Assembly (NCBI GenBank): GCA_900542825.1
Contig: UQOY01000007.1
Location: 1 to 64,000, forward strand
Direction of reading: 5' to 3'
DNA length: 64,000 nucleotides
Source of the DNA: an uncultured Collinsella sp.
Lineage (GTDB): Bacteria; Actinomycetota; Coriobacteriia; Coriobacteriales; Coriobacteriaceae
Below the pieces are notes generated by a model. That model made no database searches, had not been told where the DNA came from, and saw only the letters and a list, made by a program, of their open reading frames with translations. The number at the start of each line of letters is the position of its first letter. Within the stretch, counting starts at the first letter, position 1. The position numbers and the translations under genes are program-made. Below, one piece after another: positions 17,586-25,661 of this stretch.

Positions 17586-17605
17586 GCAAAACGCAATTTC
17601 GAGCT

Positions 17606-17635
17606 ATGAACGGTCGATTTTCTCCCGTGAACGGT
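17606..17635 (-). promoter_or_regulatory. 21-bp direct-repeat element upstream of lacF
   Basis: On the minus strand: ACCGTTCAC, N12 ending in TCG, then ACCGTTCAT. It is one of the best copies of the shared element. Confidence 0.6.
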
Positions 17636-17695
17636 TTTTAAATCAATACGAACAATATCGAACACAATTAGTGGCAACCCAAACAGTTCCACACC

Positions 17696-18700
17696 CTAGC
17701 GCAGACAGCGTACCGTATCGCCCTGTACCAGCACACCGGGAATCAACATATGTTCCACGCTAGACGCACCCCCCTCGGCGCCGGCAATCTTGTCGACAGC
17801 CCACATGCCGACGCGCTTGTTGTCAAAGCGCACCGTGGTCAGGTGACGGTCGGGCACGATATCGCCCAGGCTGTCATCAACACCCACTACGCTCACGTCC
17901 TGGGGCACGCGCTTTCCGCACGACTCGAGCCCGCGAATGCAGCCGTAGGCCATGGCGTCGTTAGAAGCATAAATGGCAGTACAGGTCGGATCGTCTGCTA
18001 AAGCCTGACCGGCAGCATATCCACTCTGTGCCGTCCAATCGCCACGGACGAGTCGCGGTGGCTCAATGCCACGCGCACGCAATGTTTCGCGCCAGCCTTC
18101 CTCGCGCTGCATGCCCGAAAGCGAGCGCTCGGGACACGAGATAAAGTGCACGGTCTTGTGCCCCTGCCCCAGCAAGTACTCGACAACCTGGCGCGAACAA
18201 TCGAACTGGTCGTTATCGACCGTCGAGCACAGCGGGTGCTCCAGCATGGTAACGAGCACCGTCTGCATACCGGGCAGCGGCTCGAAAGTGCCAAAGTCCG
18301 CCGGCATGCGATTCATGATCACGACCATGCCGTCCACCGGCAGCGCGCTCATGCGTGACGATGCGCTCTCGAGGGTATAGGGATGTCCATCTACTTTAGT
18401 AAGGGTGATGGCATAGCCGTGCTTGTCGGCGGCGGCGGCAAAGCCCTCCATACGGTCGAGGTTGCCGGTACCGGTAATGTTGAACATGGCGACACCGACG
18501 GTCTTGAACTTGCCGCGACGCAGCGAACGGCCGGCAAAGTTTGGACGATACCCCAGCTCGCGCATGGCGGCACGCACGCGCTCCTTGGTCTCGGGGCGCA
18601 CGCTGGGCGAATCGTGGACGGTGCGCGAGACCGTCTGTTCCGAGACGCCCGCGAGGCGCGCCACATCCTTAACGGAAACCGATTTTTTAACAGCGGCCAT
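17696..18700 (-). CDS. LacI-family repressor of the first lactose PTS unit
   Basis: A 334-residue LacI/GalR protein with HTH V-K-D-V-A-R-L-A-G-V-S-E-Q-T-V-S-R at 9-25 and a sugar-binding-type effector domain. It is divergent from lacE1 (19058), and three sites like ATGTTAACGTTGCCATT (18715, 18860, 18980) fill the shared 357-base region, so local repression and autoregulation are likely. Its recognition helix has E-Q where the gal regulator has Q-Q, and its operator differs from the gal one mainly in one half-site. The ATG at 18700 has only a weak ribosome binding site. Confidence 0.87.
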   Translation of the reverse strand: MAAVKKSVSVKDVARLAGVSEQTVSRTVHDSPSVRPETKERVRAAMRELGYRPNFAGRSLRRGKFKTVGVAMFNITGTGNLDRMEGFAAAADKHGYAITLTKVDGHPYTLESASSRMSALPVDGMVVIMNRMPADFGTFEPLPGMQTVLVTMLEHPLCSTVDNDQFDCSRQVVEYLLGQGHKTVHFISCPERSLSGMQREEGWRETLRARGIEPPRLVRGDWTAQSGYAAGQALADDPTCTAIYASNDAMAYGCIRGLESCGKRVPQDVSVVGVDDSLGDIVPDRHLTTVRFDNKRVGMWAVDKIAGAEGGASSVEHMLIPGVLVQGDTVRCLR

Positions 18701-18714
18701 AGGTTGATCTTTCT

Positions 18715-18731
18715 ATGTCAACGATGCCATT
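18715..18731. promoter_or_regulatory. Operator 1 of the first lactose unit
   Basis: ATGTCAACGATGCCATT, 15 bases upstream of the LacI gene. Confidence 0.5.
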
Positions 18732-18812
18732 AGTGGCACCCTACGCAGTCAAATGAAACGTCTTCAAGTATATCTAACGCCTCCCCCACCATACGCTCAC
18801 CACCCAAAACCT

Positions 18813-18842
18813 ACCGTTCACCGACAATCCCGCTTCCACGAA
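18813..18842 (+). promoter_or_regulatory. Partial 21-bp direct-repeat element upstream of lacE1
   Basis: The first repeat ACCGTTCAC is perfect. The second unit at the expected place (18834-18842) is not recognisable, so this is a half element. Confidence 0.35.
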
Positions 18843-18859
18843 CGGCTTTTGTTGTCCAA

Positions 18860-18876
18860 ATGTTAACGTTGCCATT
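18860..18876. promoter_or_regulatory. Operator 2 of the first lactose unit
   Basis: ATGTTAACGTTGCCATT. The reverse complement differs from the site at 18980 by one base in the core. Confidence 0.6.
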
Positions 18877-18979
18877 GTGCAAACACAGAGCCACCGGGCG
18901 GCTCAAACGTTTACGCGCAAGGAATCGACGGTCCACAGGCACAGGGGCCACCGGTTCGCGTCTTTTTTTGTGTCGCAAA

Positions 18980-18995
18980 ATGGCAACGTCAACAT
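18980..18995. promoter_or_regulatory. Operator 3 of the first lactose unit
   Basis: ATGGCAACGTCAACAT, 62 bases upstream of lacE1 and inverted relative to operator 2 about 120 bases away, a spacing that would allow looping. Confidence 0.55.
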
Positions 18996-19057
18996 TTTGG
19001 CAACCAGACGTCAAAAGCTACCATCGTTGCTAACCCACCGACTCTTAGGAGCTTTGC

Positions 19058-20833
19058 ATGGAGCAACTCATCGCCACCATCGAAAAGGGCCAGCCCTTTT
19101 TCAACGCGATCGCCCGCAACAAGTACCTCAAGGCGATCCGCGACGGTTTTATCTCCGTCATCCCCATCATCATCTTCTCGTCCATCTTCTGCCTCGTAGC
19201 CTCGGTCCCCAACATCTGGGGTTTCTACTGGCCCGATGACATCAACAACGCCCTGTGGAAGTGCTACAACTACTCCATGGGCATCCTGGCCATCGCCTGC
19301 GCCGCCACCACGGCCAAGCACTTCGCCGACGCTCAGAACCGCGATCTGCCCAAGAACAACCAGATCAACTTTATCTCGTGCATGTGCGCGGCCATCATCG
19401 GCTTCTTGCTCCTTTCGAGCGACACGATCGCCACGGACGCTGCCAGCGGCTTCAACACCACCTACCTTGGTTCCAAAGGCCTGCTGACCGCTTTCATCGC
19501 TGCGTTTGTGACCGGCATCATCTACAAGTTCTTCATTAAGCGCAACATCACCGTCAAGATGCCCGAGCAGGTTCCGCCCAACATCTCGCAGACCTTTAAG
19601 GACATCATCCCCTTCTCCGTCTGCATCACCGTCTTTTGGGTCTTTGACATCGTCTTCCGCGCTGCTTTTGGCTTCTGCTTTGCCCAGGGCGTCATCCAGG
19701 TGTTCCAGCCCCTGTTCACCGCTGCCGACGGCTACATCGGCCTCGCTGTGATCTACGGCGCCATGAGCCTCTTCTGGTTCGTGGGCGTCCACGGCCCCTC
19801 GATCGTCGAGCCCGCCATCGCCGCCGCTCTCGTTGCCAACATGACCGACAACCTGGCTGCGTTCCAGGCCGGCCAGCACGCTTCCGCTGTCCTGACCCAG
19901 GGTGCCCAGTACTTCGTCGTCTGCATGGGCGGCACCGGCGCCACGCTCGTCCTGGTCTTTATGTTCTGCTTCCTGGCCAAGTCTCAGGAGATGCGCGCTG
20001 TCGGTAAGGCAGCTATCGTCCCGGTCTGCTTCGCTGTCAACGAGCCGCTGCTGTTCGCCGCGCCCATCGTGCTCAACCCCGTCTTCTTTGTCCCGTTTGT
20101 CTTTGCCCCGATCGCCAACATCTGGATCCTCAAGATCTTTATCGACTTCTTGGGCATGAACGGCTTTATGTACACCCTGCCTTGGACTGTCCCCGGTCCC
20201 ATCGGCACCATCATGGGCTTGGGCTTCCAGCCGCTCGCCTTTGTGATGCTCGCCATCATCCTGGTCGTCGACTTTGCCCTGTACTACCCGTTCTTCCGTG
20301 CCTATGACGCCCAGAAGTGCGCCGAGGAAGCCGAGATCTCCCAGGAGGAGCTCGCCGCCAAGAACGCCGAGAAAGCCGCCAAGCTCAACGATGCCTTCCA
20401 GGGCAAGGCTGACGCCAAGAGCGTTGCCGCCGGCGCCGCTGCCGATGCCGTGAAGGCCGACGCCCCCGCCGCTTCCGCAGCACCCGCTGCCGAGGCAACG
20501 ACCGCCAGCGACCTCAACGGCAAGCGTGTGCTCGTGCTCTGCCAGGGTGGCGGCACCTCGGGCCTGCTCGCCAACGCGCTGGCCAAGGCCGCCAAGGAGC
20601 GCGGCATTAACCTCGAAACCGCCGCCGAGGCCTATGGCAACCACGTGGACATGCTCCCCGACTTTGACCTGGTCGTCCTGGCCCCGCAGGCCGCAAGCTA
20701 CCTGGCTGACCTTCAGAAAGACTGCGAACGCGTGGGCAACAAGTGCGTCGCCTGCCGTGGCAAGCAGTACATCGAGCTCTCCCAGAACGGTGACAAGTCT
20801 CTCGCCTTCGTCTCCGAGCAACTATCGAAGTAA
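19058..20833 (+). CDS. lacE: PTS lactose-specific IIC-IIB protein, unit 1
   Basis: A 591-residue membrane permease that imports and phosphorylates lactose. Residues 1-430 are the IIC domain with about ten hydrophobic segments, including the conserved F-V-G-V-H-G-P-S and A-V-N-E-P-L-L-F motifs of the lactose/cellobiose family. An Ala/Lys-rich linker (about 430-485) leads to the IIB domain, with phosphocysteine loop V-L-C-Q-G-G-G-T-S-G and the L-A-P-Q motif. A strong AGGAG precedes the start. It lies with lacG1 downstream and the LacI gene divergent. The paralogue is at 23808. Confidence 0.94.
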   Translation: MEQLIATIEKGQPFFNAIARNKYLKAIRDGFISVIPIIIFSSIFCLVASVPNIWGFYWPDDINNALWKCYNYSMGILAIACAATTAKHFADAQNRDLPKNNQINFISCMCAAIIGFLLLSSDTIATDAASGFNTTYLGSKGLLTAFIAAFVTGIIYKFFIKRNITVKMPEQVPPNISQTFKDIIPFSVCITVFWVFDIVFRAAFGFCFAQGVIQVFQPLFTAADGYIGLAVIYGAMSLFWFVGVHGPSIVEPAIAAALVANMTDNLAAFQAGQHASAVLTQGAQYFVVCMGGTGATLVLVFMFCFLAKSQEMRAVGKAAIVPVCFAVNEPLLFAAPIVLNPVFFVPFVFAPIANIWILKIFIDFLGMNGFMYTLPWTVPGPIGTIMGLGFQPLAFVMLAIILVVDFALYYPFFRAYDAQKCAEEAEISQEELAAKNAEKAAKLNDAFQGKADAKSVAAGAAADAVKADAPAASAAPAAEATTASDLNGKRVLVLCQGGGTSGLLANALAKAAKERGINLETAAEAYGNHVDMLPDFDLVVLAPQAASYLADLQKDCERVGNKCVACRGKQYIELSQNGDKSLAFVSEQLSK

Positions 20834-20844
20834 GTAACGCCCAG

Positions 20845-20874
20845 GGCCAGCCGACCATCAACAGCCGGCTGGCC
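20845..20874 (+). other. Stem-loop between lacE1 and lacG1
   Basis: A 9-bp stem (GGCCAGCCG with CGGCTGGCC) without a T-tract. It is likely an mRNA processing or stability structure in the operon. Confidence 0.4.
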
Positions 20875-20898
20875 TTCGATTTAGACGATTGGATCATC

Positions 20899-22338
20899 AT
20901 GTCCGTTAACCCTGCTAGCGTCACCAATCCGCCTGCACAGTTTCCCGAGAACTTTGTCTTTGGCGGCGCCACTGCTGCCTACCAGGTAGAGGGCGAGACC
21001 CGCACTCACGGTAAGGGCAAGGTTGCCTGGGACGACTTCCTGGAGGCCCAGGGGCGCTTTTCCCCCGATCCCGCTTCGGACTTCTACAACCAGTACCCCG
21101 TCGACCTGGAGCTGTGCGAGGAATTCGGCATCAACGGCATCCGCCTCTCCATCGCTTGGAGCCGCATCTTCCCCAACGGCACCGGCGAGATCAACCCCGA
21201 GGGCGTCCAGTTCTACCACGACCTTTTCGCCGAGTGCCACAAGCACCACGTCGAGCCGTTTGTCACGCTGCATCACTTCGATACGCCGCTGCCCCTCTTT
21301 GAGAAGGGCGACTTCCTCAACCGCGAGACCATCGACGCCTTTGTGGACTTTGCCACCTTCTGCTTTAAGGAGTACGCCGACCAGGTGACCTACTGGTTCA
21401 CCTTTAACGAGATCTGGGCCGACGCCTCCAACACCTACATCGAGGGCACCTTCCCCGGTGGCGTCAAGGCGCATCTGGCCGAGGCCTTCCAGTGCGAGCA
21501 CAACATGATGCTCGCCCACGCCAAGGCAGTACTGGCCTTCCACAACGGCGGTTTTAAGGGCAAAATCGGCGTCATCCAGTCGCTGGAGTTCAAGTATCCG
21601 CTCAACGAGAACGACCCCGCCGACATCAAAGCCGCCAACAACGAGCACGTGCTGCAGAACCAGTTCTTGCTCGACGCCACCTTCCGCGGCGACTACGCGC
21701 CCGACACCCTCGAGTGCGCCAACCGCCTGGCTGCCGTCTCGGGCGGCACCATCGAAATCCTGGACGAGGATCTGGAAATCATGCGCGAAGCCGCGCTCTA
21801 CAACGACTACCTGGGCGTTAACAACTACCAGTGCCGTTTCTTGAAGGCTTACGATGGCGAGAACGACCTGCATCACAACGGTACGGGCGAGAAGGGCACC
21901 GGCCGCTGGCGCGTCAAGGGCATTGGCGAGCACGTGAACAAGCCCGGCATCCCCACCACCGACTGGGACTGGATTATCTATCCCGAGGGCCTGTTCGACC
22001 TGCTCGTCTACATTAAGCAGCGCTACCCCAACTACAAGCAGATCTTCATTACCGAAAACGGCATGGGCTACAAGGACCCCTACAAAGACGGCTTTGTGGA
22101 CGACCAGCCGCGCATCGACTACATCGAGCAGCACCTGCGCTGGCTACTCAAGGCCATTGAGGTGGGCGTCAACGTGGGCGGCTACTTCCTGTGGAGTCTG
22201 CAGGATCAGTTCTCCTGGACCAATGGCTACAACAAGCGCTATGGCTTCTTCTACGTTGACTTTGAGACCCAGAAGCGCACGCCCAAGGCAAGCGCCTACT
22301 GGTATAAGCACGTGGCGCAGACCCGTCGTCTGGACTAA
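20899..22338 (+). CDS. lacG: 6-phospho-beta-galactosidase, unit 1
   Basis: A 479-residue GH1 hydrolase that splits lactose-6-phosphate into galactose-6-phosphate and glucose. The acid/base glutamate is in F-T-F-N-E (near residue 175), and the nucleophile is in I-T-E-N-G (near 385). Length fits LacG (about 468). It is the second gene of the lacE1-lacG1 operon. Its product feeds lacAB. 6-phospho-beta-glucosidase is the alternative; partnership with LacE and the tagatose genes favours LacG. Confidence 0.93.
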   Translation: MSVNPASVTNPPAQFPENFVFGGATAAYQVEGETRTHGKGKVAWDDFLEAQGRFSPDPASDFYNQYPVDLELCEEFGINGIRLSIAWSRIFPNGTGEINPEGVQFYHDLFAECHKHHVEPFVTLHHFDTPLPLFEKGDFLNRETIDAFVDFATFCFKEYADQVTYWFTFNEIWADASNTYIEGTFPGGVKAHLAEAFQCEHNMMLAHAKAVLAFHNGGFKGKIGVIQSLEFKYPLNENDPADIKAANNEHVLQNQFLLDATFRGDYAPDTLECANRLAAVSGGTIEILDEDLEIMREAALYNDYLGVNNYQCRFLKAYDGENDLHHNGTGEKGTGRWRVKGIGEHVNKPGIPTTDWDWIIYPEGLFDLLVYIKQRYPNYKQIFITENGMGYKDPYKDGFVDDQPRIDYIEQHLRWLLKAIEVGVNVGGYFLWSLQDQFSWTNGYNKRYGFFYVDFETQKRTPKASAYWYKHVAQTRRLD

Positions 22339-22383
22339 AGACTAGCGGGGTTGCCTGCCCACATAACCTGTCCCCATTTCTCA

Positions 22384-22427
22384 GCCGAGGGCGGCACGTC
22401 ACACGGCGCGCCGCCCCCGGCCTTTTT
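22384..22427 (+). terminator. Terminator of the lacE1-lacG1 operon
   Basis: A GC-rich 12-base stem (22384-22395 with 22410-22421) followed by five T. Confidence 0.85.
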
Positions 22428-22448
22428 GTGCAGATCGGAAGCCGTTTA

Positions 22449-22503
22449 TCTCGATCTGTAACATCTAGCAGGGATTTTTGGTCCTACCTGTTACAGATTG
22501 AGA
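22449..22503. repeat. Solo copy of a 55-bp hairpin repeat
   Basis: TCTGTAACA and TGTTACAGA form the arms, with CTAG-like inner pairs. Homology to the first unit of the 27179 array extends to about 70 bp (22441-22511). It lies just after lacG1, as the array lies just after lacG2. Confidence 0.7.
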
Positions 22504-22521
22504 TGAACGAGCCGAGCACGT

Positions 22522-23523
22522 CTATGCCCGCAGGTCCTTTACGCTGGAACGCTCGACCAACACGCCCGAGACGAGCGTACGGCTTCTGGAGCTCGGGGCT
22601 TCCAGACCTGCGACGACCTCGTTAAGCGCACGGATGCCCAGCTCGCGGTGGCGAAACTTCACCGACGTCAGAATCGAGTTGGGAATGGTCTTGTAGAGCT
22701 CGTCGTCGAAGCCGATCACAGACACGTCGTCGGGCACACTGAGCCCTTTGTCACGTAGAGCCATCATCACGCCGTTTGCCATGCAGTCGTTAGCAGCGAG
22801 GACCGCCGTGCAATCGGGTTTATCGGCAAGCACAAGGCCCGCGGCATAGCCACTATCCGCATTCCAATCGCCTTGCAGAGGCTCGGGCGGCTCAATGCCA
22901 CGTGCCTCGAGTGCCGCACGCCAACCATTCATACGACACTGGCTCGACAGCGACTCTTTCTTACCAGAGACGAAGTACACGTTCTTGTGCCCGTGATTCA
23001 AGAAGTACTCGCACGCCATGCGCGCGCCGCCCTCTTGATCGTCACTGACGGTGGAGCAGGTAGGATGCTCCATCGGTGTGATAATCACCGTCTTGAGGTC
23101 TTTCGGTGCCTCAAAGGTATCAAAGTCATCGACCATCTGGCGCAGGTTGAAAATCATGCCGTCGACGGGAAGCTGCGACATCCTATGCGCCGCTTCGGCA
23201 AGGGTCATCTTCTCCCCCGCCCGCTTTTTGATCATCGTGAGAGCAAAGCCTCGCTCTTCGGCGGCATCGGCGATACCGTCGATCATGTCCACGGCGCCGC
23301 CCGACAAGTGGAACATCACCACGCCGATGCACCCGTAACGGCCCAACTTGAGTGAACGCGCGGCAAAGTTCGCCCGGAACCCAAGCTCCTCCATGGCCGC
23401 ATGGACCCTATCGCGCGTCGACTCGCGCACGCTATCGGGCTCGTTGATCACGCGCGACACCGTCTTGAGAGAAACGCCCGCGGCAACTGCCACATCGTTC
23501 ATTGAGACATTTTTCTTGTCCAT
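22522..23523 (-). CDS. LacI-family repressor of the second lactose PTS unit
   Basis: A 333-residue LacI/GalR protein starting M-D-K-K-N-V-S-M-N-D-V. The HTH is A-A-G-V-S-L-K-T-V-S-R, followed by the usual effector domain. It is divergent from lacE2. The intergenic region has a perfect 20-bp palindrome (23685-23704) that is very probably its operator. The start chosen follows GGAGAAG, but a longer frame opens at 23583. The recognition-helix pair L-K differs from the other two LacI proteins in the window. Confidence 0.87.
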   Translation of the reverse strand: MDKKNVSMNDVAVAAGVSLKTVSRVINEPDSVRESTRDRVHAAMEELGFRANFAARSLKLGRYGCIGVVMFHLSGGAVDMIDGIADAAEERGFALTMIKKRAGEKMTLAEAAHRMSQLPVDGMIFNLRQMVDDFDTFEAPKDLKTVIITPMEHPTCSTVSDDQEGGARMACEYFLNHGHKNVYFVSGKKESLSSQCRMNGWRAALEARGIEPPEPLQGDWNADSGYAAGLVLADKPDCTAVLAANDCMANGVMMALRDKGLSVPDDVSVIGFDDELYKTIPNSILTSVKFRHRELGIRALNEVVAGLEAPSSRSRTLVSGVLVERSSVKDLRA

Positions 23524-23605
23524 CGTTGCCACTACTTCTCCAGTCGGTTTTGCATCGCTTGTTTTTTGCGTTCTAGCATACACTACCTGCCTGACTGATA
23601 AATCA

Positions 23606-23635
23606 ACCGTTTACCGAACAATATCGACCGCTCAC
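23606..23635 (+). promoter_or_regulatory. 21-bp direct-repeat element upstream of lacE2
   Basis: ACCGTTTAC, N12 ending in TCG, then ACCGCTCAC, 50 bases before the palindromic operator. Confidence 0.6.
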
Positions 23636-23660
23636 CCGCATATCCTTGTTGCTCTTCCAG

Positions 23661-23681
23661 AAATGTCTTACGTTGTCATTA
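23661..23681. promoter_or_regulatory. Second, degenerate operator upstream of lacE2
   Basis: ACGTTGTCATT (right half, 23670-23680) matches the palindrome at 23685, while the left half is poor. Confidence 0.4.
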
Positions 23682-23684
23682 ACG

Positions 23685-23704
23685 AAATGACAACGTTGTC
23701 ATTT
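23685..23704. promoter_or_regulatory. Perfect palindromic operator of the second lactose unit
   Basis: AAATGACAACGTTGTCATTT is a 20-bp perfect palindrome with the ACGT centre shared by the gal and first-lactose operators. It is 104 bases upstream of lacE2. Confidence 0.75.
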
Positions 23705-23807
23705 CGCAATGCCTTCCTTAAGCAGGAAGGTTTCCGGGCAGTCCTGACCATCCATCGACGACCAGTTCCATCCACATGCATCGCGCACTAAGCAGCAAAG
23801 GAGCTCT

Positions 23808-25586
23808 ATGGACGCCATCGTAAAGATGCTCGAAAAGCATCAACCGTTCTTTGAGAAGATCTCGAGAAACATCTACCTCCAGGCCATCAAGGACGGATTC
23901 CTTGGGTGCATGCCCATCGTCCTCACCTCTTCGATCTTCCTGCTGATCGCCACGCTTCCCGGCGTGGTCGGCATCACGCTGCCCCAGCCGCTCCTCGACT
24001 GGTGCAACAAGCTGTACAACTTCACCATGGGCGTCATGGGCATCATGGTTGCCGGCACCACTGCCAAAAACTTTACGGCTTCCATGAACCGTCGCATGCC
24101 CGCCGGCAAAGTGCTCAACGACGGTTCCACCATGGTGGCCGCCCAGTGCAGCATGCTGCTGCTCGCAGTCACGCAGTTCACCACCAAGCTCAACGGCTCC
24201 GAGCTTTCGGTCTTCGACTGCACCAGCATGGGCACGCGCGGTCTGTTCTCGGCCTATATCGCCGCGTTCATTACCGTGTGGGTCTATAAGTTCTGCGTCT
24301 CGCGCGATCTGACCATCAAGCTGCCCAAGGAGGTCCCGGGCGCCATCGCTCAGAACTTCCGCGACATCATCCCCTTTGGCGGCGCCGTCATCATCTGCGG
24401 CATCATCGATGTCATCGTGCGCAACCTCATGGGCGTTCCGTTCTCCGAGCTGCTTATCAAACTGCTCTCCCCGCTCTTTACCGCTGCAGAAACCTATCCT
24501 GGCCTTATCCTTATCCAGGCAGCCACCGCGTTCTTCTGGTTCATCGGTGTCCACGGCCCCTCGATCGTCCAGCCGGGCATCGACCCCATCCGTCTTGCCA
24601 ACCAGGCCGAGAACCTGCAGGTTCTGCTGACAGGCGGCCACCCCGCCCACTCCCTCACCTTTAACATGTCGCTCGTGGGTGAGTTCGGAGGCACCGGCGC
24701 CACGTTCATCGTGCCGCTTCTGCTGATTCTCTTTATGAAGTCCAAGCAGCTCAAGGCCGTCGGTAAGGCGTCGATTGTTCCTGTTGCCTTCGCCGTCAAC
24801 GAACCGCTGCTCTTTGGCGCGCCGATGATCCTTAACCCCTACATGCTCATCCCCTTTGTTACCGCCGGCTGCGTCAACGTGAGTGTTGCCAAGTTCTTTA
24901 TCGATAACGTGGGCATGAACGGCTTCTCCTTCGTGGTGCCTTGGGCCACCCCCGCCCCCATCGGCATTTTCATCACCACGAACTTCCAGCTTATTGCCCT
25001 GGTATTTGTCGCGATCATCATCTTGCTGGACGCCATCATCTACCTGCCGTTCTTGAAGGCATACGATAAGCTGCTCTGCGACCAGGAGGCCGAGCGCGCC
25101 GCCGAGCTGGGTCTTGAGCCCAACGGTGCCGCCGCCATCGCCGCCAAGCCCTCTGCGCCCGCTGTCGAGCAGGCTACCGCTTCCGTCGAGACGACTGTTG
25201 CCGCCGCTGACAGCAAGCCTGTCGCCGATCAGCCCAAGCCCGCTGCCGATGCATCCGCCAAGAAGGATGTCGATGGCCTGAAGGTCCTCGTCCTGTGCGC
25301 CGGCGCCGGCACCTCCGCCATGCTCGCCAACGCCATCAAGGAAGGTGCCGCGCAGACCGGAGAGAACATCGCTTCCTCCGCAGGTGCCTATGGTCAGCAC
25401 ACTGCCATCATGGATCAGTACGACGTTATCGTGCTTGCCCCGCAGGTTCGTAGCTACTACAACGACATGAAGGCCGACACCGATCGTTTGGGCATCAAGC
25501 TGCTCGCTCCCCGCGGCAAGGAATACATCGACCTTACTCGCGACCCCGCTGGCGCCATCAAGTGGCTCCGCGAGAACCTCGACTAG
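23808..25586 (+). CDS. lacE: PTS lactose-specific IIC-IIB protein, unit 2
   Basis: A 592-residue paralogue of the protein at 19058 with the same layout: a IIC domain with F-I-G-V-H-G-P-S and A-V-N-E-P-L-L-F, an Ala-rich linker near 430-490, and a IIB domain with V-L-C-A-G-A-G-T-S-A and L-A-P-Q-V. AAAGGAG precedes the start. No IIA is encoded here, so LacF (17143) must supply it or another IIA exists elsewhere. The substrate may be lactose or a related beta-galactoside. Confidence 0.92.
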   Translation: MDAIVKMLEKHQPFFEKISRNIYLQAIKDGFLGCMPIVLTSSIFLLIATLPGVVGITLPQPLLDWCNKLYNFTMGVMGIMVAGTTAKNFTASMNRRMPAGKVLNDGSTMVAAQCSMLLLAVTQFTTKLNGSELSVFDCTSMGTRGLFSAYIAAFITVWVYKFCVSRDLTIKLPKEVPGAIAQNFRDIIPFGGAVIICGIIDVIVRNLMGVPFSELLIKLLSPLFTAAETYPGLILIQAATAFFWFIGVHGPSIVQPGIDPIRLANQAENLQVLLTGGHPAHSLTFNMSLVGEFGGTGATFIVPLLLILFMKSKQLKAVGKASIVPVAFAVNEPLLFGAPMILNPYMLIPFVTAGCVNVSVAKFFIDNVGMNGFSFVVPWATPAPIGIFITTNFQLIALVFVAIIILLDAIIYLPFLKAYDKLLCDQEAERAAELGLEPNGAAAIAAKPSAPAVEQATASVETTVAAADSKPVADQPKPAADASAKKDVDGLKVLVLCAGAGTSAMLANAIKEGAAQTGENIASSAGAYGQHTAIMDQYDVIVLAPQVRSYYNDMKADTDRLGIKLLAPRGKEYIDLTRDPAGAIKWLRENLD

Positions 25587-25600
25587 TTCCTCCCTCTGTT

Positions 25601-25627
25601 GGTGCCCGGACCCCCAGTTTGGGCACC
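25601..25627 (+). other. Stem-loop between lacE2 and lacG2
   Basis: A 7-bp stem, GGTGCCC with GGGCACC, without a T-tract. It is in the same position as the stem after lacE1. Confidence 0.35.
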
Positions 25628-25661
25628 TCTCCCTATTCATATCCCACAGAAAGGATGACTC

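Noticed and set aside
18989..20821. Open frame of 610 codons antisense to lacE1
   Set aside because: Same reason: it mirrors a well-supported gene and has a biased composition.
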